DNA of 9,633 bases, taken from DATLHO01 sp035539855. Its GTDB lineage: Bacteria > Bacteroidota > Ignavibacteria > OLB7. A program made the translations under genes and the position numbers. Location of the stretch: assembly GCA_035539855.1 (NCBI GenBank), contig DATLHO010000109.1, positions 1 to 9,633 on the forward strand, read 5' to 3'. The notes under the pieces are model-generated. The model saw only the letters and a list, made by a program, of their open reading frames with translations, ran no database searches and was not told where the DNA came from. This document shows positions 1 to 6,311 of the stretch, one piece after another (positions within the stretch are counted from its first letter, which is position 1; each line of letters begins with the position of its first letter).

Positions 1-296
1 GGATCGGACTGGAAGCTGCCACTGGAGGCGAACAGCGAAAGGCGGGCGGAGTATCCGAGGATCCCACGGGCCGATGGGGCGACGAGCTGGCCGCCGAGAA
101 TCGCGGTGTGACTGTACGAGCTACCGGTGCCCGAGAAGCTCGGATCGAAGTTGATCGCACCGGCCGATCGACGCAGCAGCAGCGGGACACTGAACTCGTA
201 GCCGATGACCGGTCCCGCATACAGCCGCTCCTGGGCCGGCATCTCGAGCTGGCCCAGGAGCAGGATCGGAACGAGCATCGCAAGCGAGCGTCTCAT
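1..296 (-). CDS. Secreted, probable outer-membrane beta-barrel protein (N-terminal part, runs off window)
   Basis: This open frame starts at the ATG at 296 and stays open to the left edge, giving about 98 residues of an incomplete protein. The N-terminus (MRRSLAMLVPILLLGQ...) has two arginines followed by a hydrophobic stretch of about 13 residues and a likely cleavage near PAQ, which is a signal peptide. The mature start (ERLYAGPVIGYEFSVPLLLRR) and the Gly/Ser/Tyr-rich remainder with alternating hydrophobics look like the first strands of a small outer-membrane barrel of the porin or PorT-like kind. That function is inferred from composition only. The start overlaps the stop of the upstream propeller lipoprotein gene by ATGA, so the two are probably translationally coupled and may act together in the envelope. 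The gene's real length and C-terminus cannot be seen. Confidence 0.72.
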   Translation of the reverse strand, partial: MRRSLAMLVPILLLGQLEMPAQERLYAGPVIGYEFSVPLLLRRSAGAINFDPSFSGTGSSYSHTAILGGQLVAPSARGILGYSARLSLFASSGSFQSD

Positions 297-1447
297 TGGC
301 GCCAGTGTCCCATGTCGGTGTCGGTAGCCAGGACCGGCCCGGCCGCGCGCCTGACCAGGTCGAAGCTGCGGACGATTCCGAGCTCCTGGTCGAAGTTCGC
401 AAACTCGGTGTACAGGGCGGTGCGTCCGTCGGGCGAGATCGAGACGCCGATCTTGTACGTCGACTCGTCGTGGGTCAGGCGCCGGACCTGCCCGGAGTTG
501 TCGCGCAGGAACAGGTCCGCGCCGCTGTTCTCGCTCACGCCCACGTAGAGAATCTGGTTGCCGCCGGGAAGCCAGCGCGGGCTCTCCTTGACCATCCCAT
601 CGCGCATCAACGTGTCGGTAAGCCCGGTTGCGATGTTGGTGACCATCGGCTCGGAGGAGAACACGTACTGGTCGTCGAGCATGATGCCGGCATAAAGGAT
701 CCTGCGCGAGTCCGGCGCCCAGTCGAACGGCGGGGCAACCGCGCCGGAGAGCGACGGCATGATCCGCGCGTCGATGTCGCGCACGATGCCGGTCGCGGTC
801 TGCACGAGCTTGATCGAGCCGGCCGCGTCGAACATGTCGTAGCTCGCCTTCGCATAGGCGACATAGTAGCCGTCGGGCGAGAAGCGCGGCACCGAGAGAT
901 CGAGGGGATTGTCGACCGAAACGTCCAGCGGGATTTCCCAGCGATGATCCGGCGTGCGAATGACGAGCTGCGCGTACCCGAACTCGTCGGCGGCGACCCA
1001 GGCGACGCTTCTGCCATCCGGGCTGAGCTGCACTGACCAGGGGTTCATCGAGATCTTGCCCGTGACGCCGTCGGGCTCGAACAGCGTTGGACTCGAACCA
1101 TCGTCGCCGGCGATGTAGATTCCCGTCGGGAGTACGCCCATCGAGTCCGCGTAGTAGAACGCCATCCGGCCCCTCTGCGGTGACGAGGAGATGAGCCCCA
1201 CCGTGATCGGACGCGCTCCGGTTCCGTCGGGACGCTTCGCGACGATCGTCGATCGCGACAGATCGAGTTCGTCGGCGGTCCCCACGATGCCGTAATCGTT
1301 GATGTAGACCAGGACCTCGCGCTCCGGCTGGGACTCCTGAGCCGGTGGCGGCAGAAGCTGGTCGTCACAACCGGTGACACCGCTCACCAGAAGTGCTCCG
1401 AGGAGCAACATCGCCCCCATGTTCGTCGTTATGTCTCGCCGCTTCAT
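293..1447 (-). CDS. Lipoprotein with PD40/TolB-like beta-propeller repeats
   Basis: The predicted product has 384 residues when started at the ATG at 1447. The N-terminus has KRR, a hydrophobic core and a lipobox (SGVTGC), making Cys27 the lipidated residue. This supports 1447 over the much longer upstream open frame, which would run into the divergent sigma gene. The body contains repeated PD40/WD40-like blades: QLSPDGRSVAWV (about 140-151), PRFSPDGYYVAYAK (187-200), FDWAPDSRRILYAG (241-254), SPRWLPGGNQILYVG (289-303) and VSISPDGRTALYTEF (335-349). Such propellers occur in TolB and in many periplasmic or surface scaffold and binding proteins; no catalytic residue is evident. Two Asp residues follow the lipidated Cys, which could influence sorting between membranes. 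The following gene is a secreted probable barrel protein joined by an ATGA overlap, which suggests a lipoprotein/outer-membrane protein pair. No convincing Shine-Dalgarno sequence precedes the chosen start, and the ATG at 1420 is an alternative. Confidence 0.85.
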   Translation of the reverse strand: MKRRDITTNMGAMLLLGALLVSGVTGCDDQLLPPPAQESQPEREVLVYINDYGIVGTADELDLSRSTIVAKRPDGTGARPITVGLISSSPQRGRMAFYYADSMGVLPTGIYIAGDDGSSPTLFEPDGVTGKISMNPWSVQLSPDGRSVAWVAADEFGYAQLVIRTPDHRWEIPLDVSVDNPLDLSVPRFSPDGYYVAYAKASYDMFDAAGSIKLVQTATGIVRDIDARIMPSLSGAVAPPFDWAPDSRRILYAGIMLDDQYVFSSEPMVTNIATGLTDTLMRDGMVKESPRWLPGGNQILYVGVSENSGADLFLRDNSGQVRRLTHDESTYKIGVSISPDGRTALYTEFANFDQELGIVRSFDLVRRAAGPVLATDTDMGHWRQ

Positions 1448-1565
1448 CGTCTGTCGTGTGCTGATGGATGATCGTTGCCCACTCCCGCCGGTCACGCGCG
1501 GCCGGCCCTCTCCCGTTATCATCAAGTAGGACAACCCGTCTGCGTCGGACCTGACGCAGGGCGCC
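1448..1565. promoter_or_regulatory. Divergent intergenic region with 7-bp-arm palindrome (1540-1559)
   Basis: This 118-bp space separates the minus-strand lipoprotein gene from the plus-strand sigma operon and must hold promoters for both if the sigma start is at 1566. At 1540-1559 there is a perfect inverted repeat, CTGCGTC - 6 nt - GACGCAG. Its right arm overlaps the only purine-rich stretch (CAGG) before the ATG at 1566. It could be a dimeric operator or an mRNA hairpin limiting ribosome access; the sequence does not decide between them. I could not pick convincing -35/-10 boxes on either strand. Confidence 0.4.
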
Positions 1566-2282
1566 ATGAAAAAAAAATCCGAACCCGATGTCAGGTGGCC
1601 GTCCGGGGACGTGTCGTTCCCTTCGACACCGCATACGAACGAGCCCGACGAGATGACCGCGCAGAGCATGATAGCATCGATACCAACGAGAGCCGGCGAG
1701 CACGCCGGGGTGCCGCACGCGGTCGACATGAGCGAGGAGGCCGCGCTCTTTCGCGATTTCCTCGCCGGTGACGACGTCGCGGCGATCAAGGTGTTTCGCG
1801 CCTACCATCGCCGGCTCTTCGTCTACTGTGCGAAGGTGCTCGGCAGTCACGAGCAGGCCGAAGATGTCGTCGGCGAGGTGTGGGAGCGGATCGTGAAGCT
1901 CCGCAGGGAGCCGCCCGAGGTTCACAGCCCGATCGGGTTCCTGCTGAAGGTCGCGCGCAATCTCTGTCTGAACCACATCCGCGCGCGACGCGACCACCTG
2001 CCGCTCGCCGCGGTCGACGAGGCGGAGCATCCGACGACCGCGTCGGAGGCGCGCAGCGAGATGGAGGACCGGTTGATCGTGGCGCTCGACACGCTGCCGT
2101 TCGAGACACGCGAGATCCTCGTGCTCAACGCGTATTGCGGCTACCGCTTCGATGAGATCGCGACGATGCTCGACAAGTCGCCCGAGGCCGTCTGGGCGCG
2201 GGCATCGCGGGCGCGGGCGCAGCTCAGGAGAATGGTCCTCGCCGACGGCGGGACAAAGATCGGGACCGGAGAGGAATCATGA
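1566..2282 (+). CDS. ECF-family RNA polymerase sigma factor
   Basis: This is an extracytoplasmic-function sigma factor that would direct RNA polymerase to a dedicated promoter set. With the ATG at 1566 the protein has 238 residues. Sigma region 2 spans about 72-142 and includes the AEDVVGEVWERI helix (98-109, compare D-[AV]-E-D-x-x-Q-x-x-[FW]) and the SPIGFLLKVARNLCLNHIRARR -10-recognition segment (from 121). Region 4 spans about 168-225 and includes LDTLPFETREILVL and the helix-turn-helix FDEIATMLDKSPEAVWARASRA. The first 54 residues are outside the family core and Pro/Ser-rich. In-frame ATGs at 1653 and especially 1728 (MSEEAALFRDF) would give a family-typical protein of about 184 residues. 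The 1566 start is followed by nine A residues. The stop overlaps the anti-sigma start by ATGA, the classical sigma/anti-sigma arrangement. The sigma identity is firm, the start is not. Confidence 0.93.
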   Translation: MKKKSEPDVRWPSGDVSFPSTPHTNEPDEMTAQSMIASIPTRAGEHAGVPHAVDMSEEAALFRDFLAGDDVAAIKVFRAYHRRLFVYCAKVLGSHEQAEDVVGEVWERIVKLRREPPEVHSPIGFLLKVARNLCLNHIRARRDHLPLAAVDEAEHPTTASEARSEMEDRLIVALDTLPFETREILVLNAYCGYRFDEIATMLDKSPEAVWARASRARAQLRRMVLADGGTKIGTGEES

Positions 2283-3073
2283 ATACAAGCAACTACGACC
2301 GAATCATAGATCAGTACCTCGACGGCGCGTTGAGCCCGGTCGAGGAGCGGGAGTTCCGCAACCTGCTCGAGATCGATGCCGATCTCCGAAGCCTCTTCGA
2401 AGCCGAGCTCGCGGTGCGGGCCACGCTCGAGGAGGACGCCGAGGCGATTCCCGTGGAGACGGAGCGCTCGTACGCCCGGTTCCTCGCGGCCCTTGCCGCG
2501 ACGGGGCCGGCCACGGGAGGTGATGGTGCGTCATCGGCGGCGGGATCGTCGCCGCGAGGCGCGGGAGGATGGATTCCCGCGGGCGTCGCGAAGCTCGCGG
2601 GAGCCGTCGTCGTGACGCTCGGCCTGGCCGGCGCCGGATGGTATGCCCTCGGTCTCGACGACGACGCCGATCAGCGAGCGACGCCATCGGCGACAACGTC
2701 TTCCCCATCGGCGATCGAGCGACCCGCAGCGGGCACCGCTCCGTCGGCCACCGGCGGCACGAGCGCCGGCACGGGGCTCGGCAGCCAGACACATGACGCT
2801 CCGGCGATCGGCGCACCGCAGGCGCGACGCTCGCAGAACATGACGCCGGAGCGGCCTCTGGCGCCCGGCACGGCGACGACGCGTCAGGGGACGACATCTG
2901 CCGCCGAAGCCAGTCGCGCCGGCGCGGTCGCCAGGCCCGAGACGAAGGCGCTCGTCGACCCGCACGACGACCTGACGGAGATCGACCATCGCTCCGGCGC
3001 CGTCGACGACCTACCCATCATCGAGAGCGACTCGGTCGATACCCGGGTTCGCTTCAAGAATAGAGCACGATGA
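2279..3073 (+). CDS. Single-pass membrane anti-sigma factor (zinc-less type)
   Basis: The predicted protein has 264 residues and is encoded directly after the ECF sigma gene. Residues 1-75 form a charged helical cytoplasmic domain with the pattern DQYLDGALSPVEEREF...LLEIDADLRSLFEAEL. This is how anti-sigma N-terminal domains of the zf-HC2-like superfamily commonly start, but the HxxxCxxC zinc motif is absent. A transmembrane helix follows at about 104-125 (AKLAGAVVVTLGLAGAGWYAL). The outside part (about 126-264) is low-complexity, rich in Ala, Thr, Ser, Gly and Pro. It ends in an acidic segment (VDDLPIIESDSVDTRVRF) that could be a sensing or interaction site. The ATG is preceded by GGAGAGG at 2268-2274. 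The role, binding and restraining the cognate sigma factor until an envelope signal is sensed, follows from family and position. The signal is unknown. The gene ends with a further ATGA overlap into the large repeat protein. Confidence 0.85.
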   Translation: MNTSNYDRIIDQYLDGALSPVEEREFRNLLEIDADLRSLFEAELAVRATLEEDAEAIPVETERSYARFLAALAATGPATGGDGASSAAGSSPRGAGGWIPAGVAKLAGAVVVTLGLAGAGWYALGLDDDADQRATPSATTSSPSAIERPAAGTAPSATGGTSAGTGLGSQTHDAPAIGAPQARRSQNMTPERPLAPGTATTRQGTTSAAEASRAGAVARPETKALVDPHDDLTEIDHRSGAVDDLPIIESDSVDTRVRFKNRAR

Positions 3074-6000
3074 ATACGATGAAGACGACCAACTTGATCC
3101 CACGGACAGGCAATCACATGAGGAGTATCATGACAATGAGGCTGTTTACCATCAGAGCGCTGTTCGCACTGGCGCTGCTGATGATCGCGGCACCGATGCT
3201 CGCGCAGACCAGCGGCGCCACCCCGGACCGCACCCTGCAGCGTGCGTCGGTTGCAAGAACCATTCAGGCGCTGCGAATGATGCGCGGCGTCGACTATACG
3301 ATGGCGAGGACCGCCGGCCCGGCGTCCCCGGCAAAGGACGGGGCACGCCTGCTTGGCGCCGGCGGTAGCATCTCCGGCACCGTCTCGATGCCGCCGGGCA
3401 CTCGCGACTTCGCAACGGTCATTGCCGTGCCGGCCGACTCGGTCAAGGAGGATCTCTACGTCATCGATGCGCAGATCGACGGCTCGTACTCGATCGACGG
3501 CGTTCCCGCCGGCTCGTACATCGTGCTCGCGCAGTCGAGCCTCTGCCAGCCGGAGTTCTACGACAACGTCGGCTCGATCGACTCGGCGACGCTCGTGAGC
3601 GTCCGCGAGGGCCAGGCGACGACCGGCATCGACTTCTCGCTCGAGACCACGCCGGTCGGCGAGGGCTCGATCACGGGCAAGGTGCTCACCGAGGTCGGCG
3701 GCGACGCCATCTACGGCGCCTCTGTCTGGGCGATGTCGATGACCAATCCGAACCACGGCGGCTGGGCCGAGGTCGACGCCAGCGGCGACTTCGTGATCTC
3801 CGGCCTGTTCAGCGGCGACTACGTACTGCAGGCCTCGGCTCCGGGCTTCCTTTCGGAGTTCTACGACGACGCACGGACCTTCGAGTCCGCGACGACCGTG
3901 AGCGTCAGCGAGCCGGGCACGACCAGCGGCGTGATCTTCTCACTGAGCGCGGGCGCGACGATCAGCGGGCGCATCGTCGACGGCGACGGCAACCCGCTTG
4001 CCGGGGCCTCGATCAGCGCCATGCAGAACGGTGGCCGCGACGGCGACTCGGCATTCCCGAGCCCCGGCACCGGCTTCGCGGTCAGTGACGAGAACGGCGA
4101 CTACGTCATCAGCGGACTCGATAGCGGCGCCTACATCGTGTCGGCCGCGTTCTGGGGCACCTGGCTCGGCGTCCAGGAGTACTACGACGACGTCACGGAT
4201 CCCGAGCAGGCGACGCCGGTGCGCGCGGTCCTCGGACAGACGACGAGCGGCATCGACTTCGATCTGGAGATTCCGTCGTTCGACGGCGTGCTGCGCGGTG
4301 TCGTCCTCGACACGGCCGGACGGCCGATCGAGGGGGCGTTCGTGATGCTCGTCTCGACGCTCGACGTCTTCCCCGTGCGCATGGGAGTGTCGACCGGCGC
4401 CGACGGCTCGTACGTCATCGAGGGACTTCCCGATGGCGCCTACGAGGTCTCGGCGATGGCGCAGTCCGGCTGGCAGATGGTCAATCGCTGGTGGCGTGAC
4501 GCGGAGACGCCGGACGAGGCCGATCTGGTGACGATCATCAACGGCGTGAGCGACGTCGCGAGCGTCGACTTCGCGCTGCCGCTCGACCGCGGCACCGCGT
4601 CGATCTCCGGCACCGTGACGCTCGCCGACGGCTCGCCGGTCTCCGGCGCGATGATCGGCGTCATCGTCACCGACCCGAGCGACTCGACGGTCCTCTTCGG
4701 CGCCAGCGCGATGAGCGACGAGAACGGTGAGTACACCCTTCCGTTCCTTCCCGATGGCAGCTACCTCGTGTATGCGTCGTACTGGGAGGGCGAGCTGATG
4801 GGTACCGAGTGGTACCTCAACGCGAGCGATCCGTCGACGGCAACGCCGGTCGTGCTCGCCGACGACGAGGTCCGCACGGGCGTCGACTTCTCGCTCGACC
4901 TGCGCTCGTGGCGCGGAACGATCACCGGCCGCGTGACCGACGACCGAACCGGCGCGCCGATCGCGCGGGCCTATGTCGAGATCGCTCCGACCGGCGAGGT
5001 CGCGATCGATGCCGGCTTCGGCAAGCTGCCTGCGTACGCGCTGACCGATGACGACGGACGCTACGTGATCGAGGGCGCTCCGGCCGGCGAGTACTTCGTC
5101 GCCGTGATCGGCAACGGCACCTACGAGTACTTCGATGGCGCGACGCATCCCGACAGCGCGACGACGCTCGTGCTCGTCGGTGGCGACACGGCCGTGGCCG
5201 ACTTCGGACTGACGGCGGTCGACAACGGCGACGGCTCGATCAGCGGGCGCGTCTTCAGCAACGACGGTCGTCCGATGGAGGTCGGTCTCGTGGTCGCCTT
5301 CCCGACGAACGCGAATGAGGAGATCGCCTTCCCGACGGTCGGCGAATCCACCGGCAGCTATGCGATCACCGGCCTGGCCGACGGCGACTACTTCGTCTTC
5401 GCCTTCTCTCCCGAGCACATCGGCGAGTACTACGAGGATGCATGGGATGTCTCCGAGGCGACGGTCGTCAGCGTTCGCAACGGCCTTGCGACGACGGGCA
5501 TCGACTTCGGCCTCGATGGCTGGGGCTGCGTCGAGGACGACGGCCAGGGCGCGCCCGGCGCACCGAAGGGCGGCGTCGTCTACGGTGAGGTCACCGACAA
5601 CAGCGGCCGCGCGATCGTCGATGCCAACGTCTACGTCGTCGACGCCAATCGCAAGGCGGTCGCCTCGGTTCGCACGAAGGCCGACGGCACGTACGAAGTG
5701 TCGGGCCTGCCGCTCGGAGGAGAGTATCGCGTGATGGCTTCGAGCGTCGGCTACGCCAGTGAGTACAACGGCGATGCGCGCTCGTTCGAAGAGGCCGCGC
5801 CGAAGCAGGTTCGCCAGGGACGCACCGAGATCAACTTCGAGCTCACCGCCGGCACCAGCGCCGTCGGCGACGTCGAGGAGCGCGCCTCCGGCATCGCGAT
5901 CGCGGGCAGCTACCCGAATCCGTTCGCGACTTCCACGGCCGTGCGCTTCTCGCTCGAGAAGGCGATGGATCTCGATATCACCGTGGTCGACGCCCGTGGC

Positions 6001-6165
6001 GAGACCGTCGCGAAGCTGCACGACGGCACGCTCGACGGCGGCTCGCACGAGCTGCGCTGGGATGGCCGCCGCACCGACGGCACCCTGCTCGGAAGCGGCA
6101 TCTACTTCGTACGCATCGCCAACGGCGCCGCGTCGAAGGTGGTGCCGGTGACGATCGCGAGGTGA
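3070..6165 (+). CDS. Exported carboxypeptidase-regulatory-like repeat protein with FlgD/T9SS-like C-terminal domain
   Basis: The product is a 1031-residue modular surface or secreted protein. A signal peptide is clear in MRLFTIRALFALALLMIAAP-MLAQ, so several starts are possible: 3070 (ATGA overlap with the anti-sigma stop, 22 extra residues), 3118, 3130 and 3136. AGGAG at 3121-3125 favours 3130 or 3136, while coupling favours 3070. Eight beta-sandwich repeats of about 90-110 residues start near residues 100, 199, 296, 406, 510, 616, 722 and 835. Each has an [ST]-I-[ST]-G-x-V opening strand, a DxxGxYxIxGLPxGxY core typical of the carboxypeptidase-regulatory/Cna-B-like folds, a Y-Y-D-D-A-like element and a TxGIDFxL ending. 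Residues 948-1031 (YPNPF..., then GSGIYFVRIANG near the end) form a FlgD-Ig-like domain of the T9SS type A sorting kind. No enzymatic domain is present, so a structural, adhesive or ligand-binding role is inferred. Coupling to a sigma/anti-sigma pair suggests it is an output of, or a partner in, that signalling unit. Confidence 0.9.
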   Translation: MNTMKTTNLIPRTGNHMRSIMTMRLFTIRALFALALLMIAAPMLAQTSGATPDRTLQRASVARTIQALRMMRGVDYTMARTAGPASPAKDGARLLGAGGSISGTVSMPPGTRDFATVIAVPADSVKEDLYVIDAQIDGSYSIDGVPAGSYIVLAQSSLCQPEFYDNVGSIDSATLVSVREGQATTGIDFSLETTPVGEGSITGKVLTEVGGDAIYGASVWAMSMTNPNHGGWAEVDASGDFVISGLFSGDYVLQASAPGFLSEFYDDARTFESATTVSVSEPGTTSGVIFSLSAGATISGRIVDGDGNPLAGASISAMQNGGRDGDSAFPSPGTGFAVSDENGDYVISGLDSGAYIVSAAFWGTWLGVQEYYDDVTDPEQATPVRAVLGQTTSGIDFDLEIPSFDGVLRGVVLDTAGRPIEGAFVMLVSTLDVFPVRMGVSTGADGSYVIEGLPDGAYEVSAMAQSGWQMVNRWWRDAETPDEADLVTIINGVSDVASVDFALPLDRGTASISGTVTLADGSPVSGAMIGVIVTDPSDSTVLFGASAMSDENGEYTLPFLPDGSYLVYASYWEGELMGTEWYLNASDPSTATPVVLADDEVRTGVDFSLDLRSWRGTITGRVTDDRTGAPIARAYVEIAPTGEVAIDAGFGKLPAYALTDDDGRYVIEGAPAGEYFVAVIGNGTYEYFDGATHPDSATTLVLVGGDTAVADFGLTAVDNGDGSISGRVFSNDGRPMEVGLVVAFPTNANEEIAFPTVGESTGSYAITGLADGDYFVFAFSPEHIGEYYEDAWDVSEATVVSVRNGLATTGIDFGLDGWGCVEDDGQGAPGAPKGGVVYGEVTDNSGRAIVDANVYVVDANRKAVASVRTKADGTYEVSGLPLGGEYRVMASSVGYASEYNGDARSFEEAAPKQVRQGRTEINFELTAGTSAVGDVEERASGIAIAGSYPNPFATSTAVRFSLEKAMDLDITVVDARGETVAKLHDGTLDGGSHELRWDGRRTDGTLLGSGIYFVRIANGAASKVVPVTIAR
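3121..3125 (+). promoter_or_regulatory. Candidate internal ribosome binding site (AGGAG) for the repeat protein
   Basis: AGGAG lies 4 nt before the in-frame ATG at 3130 and 10 nt before the ATG at 3136. The region just before the overlapping ATG at 3070 has no comparable purine run. This makes 3130 or 3136 a reasonable true start, giving a compact signal peptide beginning MTMRLF or MRLF. Confidence 0.45.
3361..5844 (+). repeat. Eight diverged in-frame domain repeats within the surface protein
   Basis: These are coding repeats of roughly 280-330 nt each. The repeat-specific aromatic/acidic element falls at residues 162 (EFYDN), 263 (EFYDD), 370 (EYYDD), 474 (WWRDA), 580 (EWYLN), 686 (EYFDG), 786 (EYYED) and 898 (EYNGD). 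It is followed by an A-T-x-V strand and a [TV]-[GAD]-[IV]-[DN]-F-x-L closing strand. Repeats 4 and 5 replace the usual Tyr pair with Trp, and repeat 8 is the most divergent. Divergence at the residue level argues for old duplication rather than recent array expansion. Confidence 0.8.
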
Positions 6166-6207
6166 TCGAAACGGACGAAGCGCGAGACTGAATCGCGATG
6201 AAGCACG

Positions 6208-6238
6208 CGAGGGACGGAGCCGATGGCTCCGTCCCTCG
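6208..6238. terminator. Bidirectional hairpin terminator between convergent operons
   Basis: A perfect 14-bp stem (6208-6221 pairing with 6225-6238) with a 3-nt GAT gap between arms lies 42 nt after the stop of the repeat-protein gene. It is also about 73 nt beyond the stop of the convergent minus-strand gene. On the plus strand it is followed by TTGTCGTT, a weak U-tract. On the minus strand the following sequence is C-G-rich with only short T runs. Position and stem strength support termination for both operons. Confidence 0.75.
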
Positions 6239-6311
6239 TTGTCGTTCCGGGTTGCCGCTCCTGTTCACACGAGAGCGGGAGCGTTCGAAGGCCGCCTGTG
6301 TGCGCGCCTGA

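Noticed and set aside
1448..1789. N-terminal extension of the propeller lipoprotein to 1789
   Set aside because: The extension overlaps the divergent sigma gene and would bury the lipoprotein signal peptide that begins at 1447.
1365..2030. 221-residue minus-strand open frame across the divergent region
   Set aside because: It is antisense to the sigma gene and the lipoprotein start, with Arg-rich shadow composition and no recognisable motifs.
3940..6048. 702-residue minus-strand open frame opposite the repeat protein
   Set aside because: It is an antisense shadow of a GC-rich gene with strong third-position bias. It is Arg/Asp/Val-rich without domains, while the plus strand shows signal peptide, repeats and a terminal domain.
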